DNA of 64,000 bases from Sphingomonas jeddahensis (lineage in GTDB: Bacteria > Pseudomonadota > Alphaproteobacteria > Sphingomonadales > Sphingomonadaceae), in the NCBI RefSeq assembly GCF_001981525.1, contig NZ_MPSB01000006.1:116385-180384 (forward strand). Reading direction: 5' to 3'. Within the stretch, counting starts at the first letter, position 1, and each line of letters opens with the position of its first letter. A program made the translations under genes and the position numbers. A model generated the notes under the pieces. It was not told the origin of the DNA. It saw nothing but the letters and a program-made list of their open reading frames with translations, and did not search any database. Shown here in pieces: positions 37,978 to 47,271 of the stretch.

Positions 37978-38046
37978 AGGCGCGCTTATATTGCGTCGGG
38001 CTGCTGCGCTGCCTATCCCGTCTAACAAAGGAGCAACGTAGCAGCC

Positions 38047-38370
38047 ATGACGACCTTCGACGATCGCGAGCGCGCCTTCGAGACCAAATTTGCGCGCGAC
38101 GAGGAAATGGCCTTTCGCATCATCGCGCGGCGCAACCGCCTGCTGGGCCAGTGGGCGGCCGAGCTGATGAAGCTGACGCCCGAGGAGGCGGACGCTTATG
38201 CCAAGACGGTGGTCCACGCCGATCTGGAAGAGGCCGGCGATGGCGACGTGATCCGCAAACTGCTGGGTGACCTGACCGCCGCCGGCGTTGACGTGGGCGA
38301 GGCCGATGTGCGCGACGCGCTCGACAAGCAGACGATCGAGGCGCGTCGCCAGCTGATGGAAGCGCAATAA
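38047..38370 (+). CDS. DUF1476 protein (zeta subunit of alphaproteobacterial ATP synthase inhibitor)
   Basis: The protein has 107 residues. MTTFDDRERAFETKFARDEEMAFRIIARRNRLLGQWAAE is the family start; the N-terminal helix of the Paracoccus zeta subunit binds F1-ATPase and blocks hydrolysis. A four-helix C-terminal part follows. BolA starts one base after its stop, and a monothiol glutaredoxin follows, a conserved order in alphaproteobacteria. The Shine-Dalgarno sequence AAAGGAG lies 11-17 bp upstream. Confidence 0.92.
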   Translation: MTTFDDRERAFETKFARDEEMAFRIIARRNRLLGQWAAELMKLTPEEADAYAKTVVHADLEEAGDGDVIRKLLGDLTAAGVDVGEADVRDALDKQTIEARRQLMEAQ

Positions 38371-38371
38371 C

Positions 38372-38605
38372 ATGGCCATGCGGGCGGACGACATCGCGGA
38401 CCTGATCCGCGCGGGCATTCCCGATGCGGAGGTGGAGATCACCGACCTCGCCGGGGACGGTGATCACTATGCGGCCAAGGTGACGTCGGCGTCATTCGCC
38501 GGCATGCCGCGGGTGAAGCAGCACCAGGCGGTCTATGCCGCGCTGGGCGGGCGGATGGGTGGCGTGCTCCACGCCTTGCAGTTGACGACGGGCGTGCCGA
38601 AATAA
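38372..38605 (+). CDS. BolA family protein
   Basis: The protein has 77 residues from ATG 38372; an ATG at 38378 is an alternative. ADDIADLIRAGIPDAEVEITDLAGDGDHYAAKVTSASFAGMPRVKQHQAVYAALGG is a complete BolA domain. The conserved helix-turn with the invariant RVKQHQ and the single late His are present. BolA proteins partner CGFS glutaredoxins in handling [2Fe-2S] clusters, and the neighbouring grx gene fits this role. Confidence 0.94.
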   Translation: MAMRADDIADLIRAGIPDAEVEITDLAGDGDHYAAKVTSASFAGMPRVKQHQAVYAALGGRMGGVLHALQLTTGVPK

Positions 38606-38643
38606 CCCGCAGCAAGCCTGTTCAGACGCATGAAGGACCGAGA

Positions 38644-38970
38644 ATGACCGACGATACCAACGCCCGCATCGATGCGGTGGTGAAGAACAATCCCGTGGTC
38701 CTGTTCATGAAGGGATCGCCGCTGTTCCCGCAGTGCGGCTTCTCCAGCCGCGCGATCGCGATCCTTCAGCACCTCAACGCCGAGTTCGAGAGCGTCGACG
38801 TGCTGCAGGACCAGGGCATCCGCCAGGGCATCAAGGCTTATTCGGACTGGCCGACGATCCCGCAGCTATATGTCGGCGGCGAATTCGTCGGCGGATCGGA
38901 CATCATGATGGAGATGTACGAGAGCGGCGAGCTGGCCGAGCTGCTGAAGGATCACGCCAAGGCGGCGTGA
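38644..38970 (+). CDS. grxD: monothiol glutaredoxin, Grx4/GrxD type
   Basis: The protein has 108 residues. The cluster-binding Cys is Cys31 in FPQCGFSS, the CGFS motif of monothiol glutaredoxins that carry [2Fe-2S] clusters with BolA. VVLFMKGSPLFPQ, SDWPTIPQLYVGGEFVGGSDIMMEMYESGEL and the glutathione-binding TIPQLY and GGSD residues are typical. It closes the DUF1476-bolA-grxD operon. A strong hairpin at 38982-39020 follows 12 bases after the stop. Confidence 0.96.
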   Translation: MTDDTNARIDAVVKNNPVVLFMKGSPLFPQCGFSSRAIAILQHLNAEFESVDVLQDQGIRQGIKAYSDWPTIPQLYVGGEFVGGSDIMMEMYESGELAELLKDHAKAA

Positions 38971-38981
38971 GGCACCGGGTG

Positions 38982-39020
38982 CGGGCGGGGTCGCGAGATC
39001 GAAGAAGCGACGCCCGCCCG
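38982..39020 (+). terminator. long hairpin after grxD, without a clear T-run
   Basis: 38982-38989 (CGGGCGGG) pairs with 39013-39020 and, inside a bulge, 38991-38994 (TCGC) with 39007-39010 (GCGA). No T-run follows. It is placed to end the DUF1476-bolA-grxD operon or to protect its 3' end. Confidence 0.45.
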
Positions 39021-39174
39021 GCTGAAGCGTACAACTTTACGCTCGGTGCGTGGTGAGTGATGCAGTGCGCGTGCCAGTTTGGGCGTGGCGCGGATTTGCT
39101 CCGTTTTCGAGGTTAACGGCCGGCGCGGTTGTCGCGGAGCTGTAAAGCCAGCCGACGTTTGCCGTGTTCCTCTG

Positions 39175-39260
39175 CGTTCATTCGTCTTGAGCCTGTCGAC
39201 GGGCTTGCCACTTTGCGGTGGCGTTTGGCGAATCTGCTTCGACAAGCTCAGCACGAGCGG
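39175..39260. repeat. family A palindromic element
   Basis: Left arm CTTGAGCCTGTCGACGGG near 39186-39203. Inverted right arm CTTCGACAAGCTCAGCACGAG near 39238-39258. The arms differ at several positions, so this copy is older or less conserved. Confidence 0.75.
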
Positions 39261-39296
39261 GTGGCTGTGTGGCCGCATGCCACTTCCGCGACGGTC

Positions 39297-39382
39297 GTCA
39301 CTCCGGACTTGATCCGGGGTCCCGCTCACTCCGCAGCAGCGTCGGCATGGCAGCGGGATCCCGGATCAAGTGCGGGATGACG
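39297..39382. repeat. family B palindromic element overlapping the end of the MobA-like gene
   Basis: Left arm CGTCACTCCGGACTTGATCC near 39297. Right arm GGGATCCCGGATCAAGTGCG ending in GGGATGACG near 39380. Its right end covers the stop and last codons of the MobA-like gene (39366-39382). Confidence 0.8.
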
Positions 39383-39956
39383 AGGGTTGGAGAGCCCCCA
39401 GGTCATCGCGTGTGTCGATGTCCACCAGTTCCGATGCGGGCGCCTCGACATGGCCGGCGGTGCGGATGAGGTCGCGGGCGCCGTGGTCGCCTGTTAGTGA
39501 CAGCAGTGGTGCGAACAGGTGGCGGCCGAACACGGCGGGTGGTCGTGGCGGCGCGTTGGGGCTGGTGGAGGCGACCACTGCGTCAGGCCCCTGCGCGGTA
39601 TCGAGCAGGCGGCGGACGTGTGCTGCTGTGACGCGGGGCATGTCGGCAAGCGCGACGAGAATGGCGGCGGCGTCATGCTTCTGCGCATCGGCGACGCCGA
39701 GGCGGAGCGACGAGGCCATGTCGCCGACCGAATCATCGTTCTCGACCGTGTGGAAGCCGTGCGCGGTATAGTCGATCCGGCAACGGCTGACGATCGCGAC
39801 GCGGCGGCGGAACGGCACGCTCGCCAGCGTCTGCGCGGCGTGCAGGCCGAGCGGCACCCCGTCTAGCGGCTCGTCCAGCTTGCTGCGGTGGCCTTCGAAC
39901 CGCGCCGACTTGCCCGCGGCGAGCAGGACGAGGATCGTGTGCTCAGCCGCGATCAT
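39366..39956 (-). CDS. MobA-like NTP transferase (molybdenum cofactor cytidylyltransferase type)
   Basis: The protein has 196 residues. VLLAAGKSARFEGHRSKLDEPLDG is the nucleotide-binding start of MobA/MocA-type transferases, and VALADMPRVTAAHVRRLL carries the metal-binding Asp. MocA adds CMP to the molybdenum cofactor for xanthine-oxidase-type enzymes, which fits the operon. It overlaps xdhC by 14 bp. Its last residues (QPSSSRT) are encoded by a family B repeat arm, so the original end may have been replaced. Confidence 0.85.
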   Translation of the reverse strand: MIAAEHTILVLLAAGKSARFEGHRSKLDEPLDGVPLGLHAAQTLASVPFRRRVAIVSRCRIDYTAHGFHTVENDDSVGDMASSLRLGVADAQKHDAAAILVALADMPRVTAAHVRRLLDTAQGPDAVVASTSPNAPPRPPAVFGRHLFAPLLSLTGDHGARDLIRTAGHVEAPASELVDIDTRDDLGALQPSSSRT

Positions 39957-40866
39957 GGAACGCCTTCACCATCGCGCCCGCGATGGAGAGGGCGATTTCG
40001 GCCGGGCCGATCGCGCCGATCGACAGGCCGACGGGTCCGTCGATCCGCTCGAGATCGGCGGGTGCGATGCCGGCGGCGGCGAGGCGTTCAAGGCGGGCGG
40101 CGTGGCTCTTGCGGCTGCCGAGCGCGCCGACATAGCCGGTGTTCGCCGATAAGGCGGCGATCAGCGCGGGATCGTCGATCTTGGTATCGTGGCTCAGCGT
40201 CACCACCGCGGTCGAGGGGCCGGGCTTGTAGGCGGCGACCGCCTCGTCGGGCCAGCGATCGTCGAGCTTGGTGTCGGGGAAGCGCTCTTCGGTGAGGAAG
40301 CGCGCGCGGGGATCGATCACCACCGTTTCGATGCCGAGCGTGCGGGCGAGGCCGACGAGCGATTGGGCGATCTGCACCGCGCCGACGACGACCAGCCTGC
40401 GTGGGGGATCGTAGCGGTTGGCGAATATCTCTCCGGTTTCCACCGGACGCAGATCGGAGTGGCCTGTCTCGAGATCGGTGGTGACGGTGAGCGCCTGGCC
40501 GTTGCCGCGTGCCTCGGTGATGCGGTCGAACAATTCGGGGTCGAAGCCTTCGGCGCTGACCGGCTGGACCATGACGCTGATCTCGCCGCCGCAGGGCAGG
40601 CCGACTTCCCAGGCGCTGGCGTCGGCGACACCGTATCTCTTTACGGCGAAGGGGGCGCCGGCGATCACTTGCGCGGCGGTGTCGAGGATGTCGCCCTCGA
40701 CGCAGCCGCCCGAGACGGAGCCTTCGAAGCGGCCGTCCTCGTGCACCAGCATGTGGCTGCCGCGTGGGCGCGGGGCCGAGCCCCAGGTGGAGACGACGGT
40801 GGCGAGCGCCATGCGGCTGCCCTTCCACGCCTCTGCCGCGGAAAGGACGGAATCATTGTCGGCCAT
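39943..40866 (-). CDS. XdhC-family molybdenum cofactor insertion chaperone
   Basis: The protein has 307 residues. The N-terminal XdhC domain shows VVSTWGSAPRPRGSHMLVHEDGRFEGSVSGGCVEGDI, and the C-terminal Rossmann domain shows RRLVVVGAVQIAQSLVGLA. Proteins of this type (XdhC, PaoD) bind and sulfurate the cofactor and insert it into the large subunit. It starts 5 bp after the molybdopterin subunit gene, the order seen in PaoABCD. No separate sulfurase is nearby. Confidence 0.92.
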   Translation of the reverse strand: MADNDSVLSAAEAWKGSRMALATVVSTWGSAPRPRGSHMLVHEDGRFEGSVSGGCVEGDILDTAAQVIAGAPFAVKRYGVADASAWEVGLPCGGEISVMVQPVSAEGFDPELFDRITEARGNGQALTVTTDLETGHSDLRPVETGEIFANRYDPPRRLVVVGAVQIAQSLVGLARTLGIETVVIDPRARFLTEERFPDTKLDDRWPDEAVAAYKPGPSTAVVTLSHDTKIDDPALIAALSANTGYVGALGSRKSHAARLERLAAAGIAPADLERIDGPVGLSIGAIGPAEIALSIAGAMVKAFHDRG

Positions 40867-40871
40867 GGAGG

Positions 40872-43072
40872 TTACACCGGCGGAAGCGAGGAGAGCAGTT
40901 TGTCGAGCGTCACGGGCATGTCGTAGATGCGCACGCCGGTGGCATTGTGGATCGCGTTGACCACAGCCGCGCCCGAGCCGGCGATACCGAGCTCGCCGAC
41001 GCCCTTGGCGCCGACCGGGTTGGCGGAATCGTCGATTTCTTCGATGAAATAAGCCTCGATCTGCGGCACGTCGGCATTCACCGCGACGTGATATTCACCG
41101 AAATCGGGGTTTACGAAGCGCCCGTTGCGCGGATCGACCACGGCATCCTCGGTCAGCGCATAGGCTAGGCCCCAGACCATGCCGCCGACGATCTGGTTGC
41201 GCGCGGTCTTCTCGTTCAGCACGCGGCCGATGTCGAATACGCCTAGCATGCGGCGGACGCGCACCTCGCCGGTGACGGCGTTGACCGCGACCTCGGCGAA
41301 TTGCGCGCCGTGGCTCGCCTGGCTGGTGGCCTGCGATTCCTTGCCGGGCGTGGTCTTGCCTTTCGCTGCGATGGGGGAGCCGCGGACGAGATCGGCGAGC
41401 GGGGTGGTGCGGGCGCCGGCGGTGACCTGGCCGTCCTTGAGGCGGAGATCATCGGTCGCGGCGTTCATGCGCAGGCCGAGTTCGGTGAGGATGTCCTCGC
41501 AGGCGAGCGCGGCGGCGGCACACGCGCTGCCCGCGCCGAACGAGCCGCCTGAGCCGGCGCTGGGCGGCAGATCGGTGTCGCCGATCACCACGTCTATCGC
41601 GCTGATCGGCAGACCGAGCATCTCGCCGGCCGTCTGGGCGAGGATCGTGTAGGTGCCGGTGCCGATGTCGGTCATGTCGGTCTTCACCGTGGCGCGGCCG
41701 TCGGCACCGAGGATCACCTCGGCCTCCGCCTGGACGGTGAAGTTCCCGCGCAGGGCGGCGGCCATGCCCATGCCGATCAGCCATTCGCCTTCGCGGCGGC
41801 TGCCGGGCGTCGTCTCGCGCTTGTCCCAGCCGAAGCGGCGGGCGCCTTCGTCGTAGCAATCGAGCAGGCGGCGGGTGCTGAAGCGCTTGCCCGTGGTGGG
41901 ATCGCGCGTGGGTTCGTTGCGGCGGCGCAGCTCGATGGGGTCTAGGCCGAGCTGTTCGGCGAGTTCGTCCATCGCGCATTCGACCGCAAAGGTGCCGATC
42001 GCCTCGCCCGGCGCGCGGACCGCACCGGTGGCGGGGAGATCGATGCGGGCGAGATCGGTGCGGAAGCGGCGGGCTTCGCCGGCGTAGAGGGGCAAGGTGC
42101 CGAAGGGAACCGGCTCGAGGAAGGCGCTGTCGTCGTTCTGGTAGGCGACGCTTTCGTGGGCGATGGCGCTGATCCGCCCCTCGCGGTCGCAGCCGATGCG
42201 CAGCCGTTGTGTGGTGGGGGAGCGGTGGTGGACCATGTAGGCGGTCTGGCGGCGGGTGAGCGCGACCTTGACGGGGCGACCAACCGCTTCGGCGGCGATG
42301 GCGGCGAATATCGCCTCCTGGCCGACGCCGGTCTTGCCTCCGAAGCCGCCGCCTACATAGGGCGCTTGGACGCGGACGCGGCTCTTGTCGATGCCGAGCG
42401 CGGTGGCGATCGTGCCCTTGGCGCCGCCGATCACCTGGTTGCTGGTGCGCACGAGGAGCTGGTCGCCTTCCCACCAGGCGAGCGTGGCGTGCGGCTCGAG
42501 CGCGGCGGGGAAGTGGATCGGGGTGGTGTAGGTGCGGTCGAGCACGACCTCGGCCTGGGCGAGCGCAGCCTCGAGATCGCCCCTGTTCACCGGGGGCAGG
42601 AAGCCGAGCTTGTGGTCCTGCTGCACCTCGACGGCGGTGGCGTCGAAGCGGCCGGGCTGTTCGTCGTAGTGGACCGTCACGCGGCGGGCGGCTTCGCGAG
42701 CGACTTCCTGCGTCTCAGCAACGACCAGCGCGATGCCCTGGCCGTAATGGAACACTTCGTCGCTGCCCATGGCGGGCATGGCGCGGGAGTTGCCTTCGCC
42801 GGCCGGCATGCGCGGATCGCCGTGGATCACCGTGAGGACGCCGGGGATCGCCTCTGCGGCGGCGGCGTCGATGCCGGTGACGCGGCCGCGCCCGATCGCG
42901 GCCGTGACGACGGCCATGTAGGCGGTGCCCTCGGGTGCCTGTTCATAGGCGTAGGGGGCGGCGCCGCTGACCTTGAGCGGGCCTTCGTAGCGGTCGATCG
43001 GCTTGCCCAACAGGCCCTGCTCGGCGCGGTCGAGCGCGGCGGGACGGTACGGCGCGTCCATGGCGAGATCGC

Positions 43073-43076
<4 letters not shown>
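40872..43076 (-). CDS. molybdopterin-binding subunit of an aldehyde/xanthine dehydrogenase-type enzyme
   Basis: The protein has 734 residues, close to the PaoC type (about 730). [23 protein letters not shown] is the start of the first domain. Cofactor-binding segments [23 protein letters not shown] and [11 protein letters not shown] are visible, and the active-site Glu lies in [19 protein letters not shown] near the C terminus. The enzyme probably oxidises aldehydes or N-heterocycles; the substrate cannot be read. It overlaps the FAD subunit gene by 4 bp. Confidence 0.93.
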
Positions 43077-44043
<967 letters not shown>

Positions 44044-44047
<4 letters not shown>

Positions 44048-44535
44048 GCGTCATGCACCTCGCGGATCGCATCGACGATCGTCGGGTAGGCGGAGCAGCG
44101 GCAGAGGTTGCCGCTCATCCGCTCGCTGATCTCCGCCTCGTCGAGCACGGGCGATGACAGGTCGTCCGACACATGGCTCGGCCAGCCCTTCGCCACTTCG
44201 TCGAGCATGCCAACTGCCGAGCAGATCTGCCCCGGCGTGCAATAGCCGCACTGATATCCGTCGTGGCGAACGAACGCGGCCTGCATCGGGTGGAGGTTGT
44301 CCGCCGAGCCGAGCCCCTCGATCGTCACGATGTCATCTTCCTGATGCATCACCGCGAGCGTGAGACACGCATTGATCCGCCGCCCGTTGACCAGCACCGT
44401 ACAGGCACCGCACTGGCCATGATCGCAGCCCTTCTTGGTGCCGGTAAGGCGAAACTCCTCGCGAAGGAGGTCGAGAAGCGAGGCGCGGATATCGGGATCG
44501 GCCTCGCGCTTGCTGCCGTTGATGGTGAAGCGCAT
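44044..44535 (-). CDS. [2Fe-2S] subunit of the molybdenum hydroxylase
   Basis: The protein has 163 residues. The plant-type cluster is bound by [21 protein letters not shown], and the second by [10 protein letters not shown] and GNLCRCSAY. No Tat signal or other leader is present, so the complex should be cytoplasmic, unlike periplasmic E. coli PaoA. It is the first gene of the operon. Its ATG lies only 9 bp from the start of the divergent glpQ-like gene, so the two promoters must sit inside the neighbouring coding regions or overlap. Confidence 0.95.
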
Positions 44536-44544
44536 GGTCGCACT

Positions 44545-45627
44545 ATGCGTTGCATACCGAAACGTTCCAAGCCCATTCGCTTAATTCTTCTGGCCGCGCT
44601 GGCGAGCGGCTGTGCCCCCAAACAGGTGCCCCCGATGCAGGCTGCTCCGTCGCTGTCCGACCCGATCGTCATCGCGCATCGCGGCGCCTCCGGCGAACGG
44701 CCCGAACATACGATCGCCGCCTACGAACTGGCGATCGCGCAAGGGGCGGATGTGATCGAGCCCGATCTGGTGCCGACCAAGGACGGCGCGCTGGTGGCGC
44801 GGCACGAGAATGAGATTTCGGAGACGACAGACGTCGCCGATCACCCGGAGTTCGCAAGTCGCAAGACGACCAAGACGATCGACGGCAAGGAACTGACCGG
44901 CTGGTTCACCGAGGATTTCACGCTGGCCGAACTGAAGACGCTGCGCGCGAAGGAGCGGCTGCCGCTGATGCGGCCCGACAATCGCGCGTTTGACGGACAG
45001 GAGACGATCCCGACGTTCGAGGAAGTGATCGCGCTGGCCAAGAAACATGGCGTGGCGATCTATCCCGAGACCAAGCACCCGAGCTATTTCGCGTCGATCG
45101 GCAAGGGGACCGACGCGCCGCTGGTGGCCGCGCTGCAGAAGGCGGGGTGGGACAGTGCCGAGGCCCCGGTGTTCATCCAGTCGTTCGAGGTGAAGAACCT
45201 CCAGCGGCTGAGGGGCATGACCAAGGTGCGGCTGATCCAGCTGGTCGATGGCGCGGGCGCGCCGGCTGATGGTGCCGCGCCGAGCTATGCCGCGATGGTG
45301 AGTCCGGCGGGGCTTAAGGCGGTGGCGGTATATGCCTGGGGGCTGGGGCCGAATAAGGGCATGTTGTGGGATGGCGATGCGCCGACATCGATCGTCGCCG
45401 ACGCGCATGCGGCGGGCCTGCGCGTGCATCCGTGGACCTATCGCGCGGAGAACTACTTCCTGCCCGGCCGTCACCGCGACGGCATCAACCCGCGCGGCCG
45501 TGGTGATCTTCAGGGCGAGATCGCGGAAGCGCTTCGCCTTGGTATCGATGGATTCTTCACCGACTTTCCGGCAATCGGCGTAAAGGCGCGCGACGAGGCG
45601 CGACATGCGTCCTTGGGAGCGAAGTGA
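44545..45627 (+). CDS. glpQ: GlpQ-type glycerophosphodiester phosphodiesterase, lipoprotein
   Basis: The protein has 360 residues from ATG 44545. The N terminus (RLILLAALASGC) is a lipoprotein signal with the lipidated Cys near residue 23. GDPD catalytic residues are in VIAHRGASGERPEHTIAAYELAI, DVIEPDLVPTKDGALVARHE and AIYPETKHPSYF. It releases glycerol 3-phosphate from glycerophosphodiesters in the periplasm. Its TGA overlaps the start of the small lipoprotein gene. Its start is divergent from the [2Fe-2S] gene and lacks a good Shine-Dalgarno sequence. Confidence 0.92.
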   Translation: MRCIPKRSKPIRLILLAALASGCAPKQVPPMQAAPSLSDPIVIAHRGASGERPEHTIAAYELAIAQGADVIEPDLVPTKDGALVARHENEISETTDVADHPEFASRKTTKTIDGKELTGWFTEDFTLAELKTLRAKERLPLMRPDNRAFDGQETIPTFEEVIALAKKHGVAIYPETKHPSYFASIGKGTDAPLVAALQKAGWDSAEAPVFIQSFEVKNLQRLRGMTKVRLIQLVDGAGAPADGAAPSYAAMVSPAGLKAVAVYAWGLGPNKGMLWDGDAPTSIVADAHAAGLRVHPWTYRAENYFLPGRHRDGINPRGRGDLQGEIAEALRLGIDGFFTDFPAIGVKARDEARHASLGAK

Positions 45628-45905
45628 TGCGTAGAGTGATGATCGTTGTCGCGGCGCTGCCGCTGCTGGCCGGCGGGTGCATCAGCACCGCCGCGAGTGT
45701 GGTGAAGGCGCCGTTCAAGGTCGCGGGCAAGGCGGTGGATTGGACCACGACGAGCCAGGACGAGTCGGACCGCAACTACGGCCGCAAGATGCGCAAGGCC
45801 GAGGCGCGGGAAGGCCGCGAGCGGCGCGACTGGGTAAAGCGTTGCCGCAAGAATCCGGAAGTTTGCGGATCGTACGACGGCTATGTCGCTGGACGGGATA
45901 ACTGA
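45627..45905 (+). CDS. small lipoprotein of unknown function
   Basis: The protein has 92 residues. The start (VVAALPLLAGGC) is a lipoprotein signal with Cys at residue 19. The mature part is basic and charged (KMRKAEAREGRERRDWVKRCRKNPEVCG), with two further Cys at about 73 and 80 that could form a disulfide. I know no family. It is coupled to glpQ by a TGATG overlap, which suggests a shared envelope role. Confidence 0.75.
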   Translation: MRRVMIVVAALPLLAGGCISTAASVVKAPFKVAGKAVDWTTTSQDESDRNYGRKMRKAEAREGRERRDWVKRCRKNPEVCGSYDGYVAGRDN

Positions 45906-45914
45906 GCTTCTATC

Positions 45915-45998
45915 CGTCACCCCGGACTTGATCCGGGGGCCCGTTGCCTTTGCACGCGTGAAGAAGAAGCGGGACCCCGGCTCTGGGCGGGGGTGACG
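45915..45998. repeat. family B palindromic element
   Basis: Left arm CGTCACCCCGGACTTGATCC from 45915. Right arm GGGACCCCGGCTCTGGGCGG-GGGTGACGG ending at 45998. It lies between the converging small lipoprotein gene and the Sel1-like gene. Confidence 0.8.
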
Positions 45999-46010
45999 GC
46001 AGAAGAGCCG

Positions 46011-46307
46011 TCACGCCGCGCGGCGCTGACCCAATGCCAGGATCGCGCGTGCCGCACGCTGCGCGGTCGCGATCTCCCGCGCGGACATGTCGTCGGCGAT
46101 TTCGGCGCGGGCGGCTTGTGCGGCGACATTGCCGGCGACTGCCGCGAGGTTGAACCATTTGTGCGCCTCGATCAGGTCGAAAGCGGCGCCGTTAGTGCCG
46201 GTAGAATAGGCAACGCCGAGGTCGTAGCAGGCATCATCGTCGCCGCGCAGCGCATCGCTAACCCGGCTGTCGATCAGAAAACACGCACTCTTCAGACTGT
46301 TACCCAT
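46011..46307 (-). CDS. Sel1-like repeat protein
   Basis: The protein has 98 residues from ATG 46307; the frame is open to 46346 but MGNSLKSACF is the natural start. GDDDACYDLGVAYSTGTNGAAFDLIEAHKWFNLAAVAGNVAAQ is a tetratricopeptide/Sel1-like pair of helices with the typical alanine and glycine spacing. The charged C-terminal helix AREIATAQRAARAIL follows. Such proteins mediate protein contacts. No signal peptide is present. It is transcribed alone. Confidence 0.8.
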   Translation of the reverse strand: MGNSLKSACFLIDSRVSDALRGDDDACYDLGVAYSTGTNGAAFDLIEAHKWFNLAAVAGNVAAQAARAEIADDMSAREIATAQRAARAILALGQRRAA

Positions 46308-46378
46308 TTTGATTGCCCCTGTTTCAAGTCCCCATGGGGCAACCATGGCGTGATTCGTTTCACCAAATGGTTAACGGC

Positions 46379-47221
46379 TCAGTCGAGGGTGACGGCGATG
46401 TTGTCGATCAGCCGGGTCTGACCCATTCGTGCGGCGGCGAGCAAGCGGCGGGGACGGGCGGGGCCAGGATCCGGCGCCAGTGTTTCTGCATCGACCACGG
46501 CAACGTAATCGACGGTGAAACCTGCGGCGACCAGGCTGGCCTGTGCTTCCGCCGTTGCATCCTCGGTTGCGACGCCGCGGGCGATCGCGCGGGCGGCGAC
46601 GCCCAGTGCGCGCGGCAACGCGACCGCCTTGGCCCGTTCCTCTTCGTCGAGGTAAAGATTGCGCGAGGAGAGCGCGAGCCCGTCATCATCGCGTTGCGTG
46701 GGCACGCCGACGACGTCAATCGCGAAATCCAGATCCGCCGCCAGCCGGCGGATCACCAGCAGCTGCTGATAATCCTTTTCCCCGAAATATGCCGCGTCGG
46801 GGCCGACCTGATTGAACAGCTTGGCCACGACCGTGGCGACGCCATCGAAGTGGCCGGGCCGTGATGCGCCGTCGAGCGTCTCCGTCACGCCGGCGACGCT
46901 GATCGAGGTCGCAAAGCTTTCCGGATACATCGCTTCCACCGGCGGCAGCCAGAGCAGGTCGCACCCGGCTTCCACCAGCATGCGCGAATCGGCCGCCTCG
47001 CGGCGCGGATAGCGCGCAAGATCCTCGTTGGGGCCGAACTGCCTGGGGTTGACGAAGATGGACGCGACCACCTTCGTGCCCGTGCGCTTGGCGGCCTCGA
47101 CCAGCGCGATGTGGCCGGCGTGAAGCGCACCCATCGTCGGCACCAGCGCGATGCGGGCGCCCTCTGCGCGGAAGGCGGCGATCGCGGCGCGCAGGTCGTT
47201 CAAATCACGGACAGTCTGCAC
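46379..47221 (-). CDS. panC: pantothenate synthetase
   Basis: The protein has 280 residues. PanC joins pantoate and beta-alanine with ATP. The ATP site is PTMGALHAGHIALV (HIGH-like), with VASIFVNPRQFGPNEDLARYPR, RPGHFDGVATVVAKLFNQV, AYFGEKDYQQLLVI and DGLALSSRNLYL in order. It is divergent from mipZ across 50 bp. PanB is not in the window. Confidence 0.97.
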   Translation of the reverse strand: MQTVRDLNDLRAAIAAFRAEGARIALVPTMGALHAGHIALVEAAKRTGTKVVASIFVNPRQFGPNEDLARYPRREAADSRMLVEAGCDLLWLPPVEAMYPESFATSISVAGVTETLDGASRPGHFDGVATVVAKLFNQVGPDAAYFGEKDYQQLLVIRRLAADLDFAIDVVGVPTQRDDDGLALSSRNLYLDEEERAKAVALPRALGVAARAIARGVATEDATAEAQASLVAAGFTVDYVAVVDAETLAPDPGPARPRRLLAAARMGQTRLIDNIAVTLD

Positions 47222-47271
47222 GCGGGCGAAACTCCACTCGAAACGGAAACGGCGGGCATCTATGGGGATCG

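Larger units (their letters stand above)
38971..39365. other. 395-bp gene-free stretch between grxD and the MobA-like gene
   Basis: It holds the hairpin at 38982-39020, a family A repeat and most of a family B repeat. Between 39021 and 39174 I see no open frame with plausible coding character, no tRNA and no clear promoter. Confidence 0.7.

Noticed and set aside
35869..38442. 857-residue open frame on the minus strand opposite hppA
   Set aside because: It is the mirror of a well-supported pyrophosphatase gene, is rich in His, Arg and Asp in the manner of antisense frames of GC-rich genes, and has no motif.
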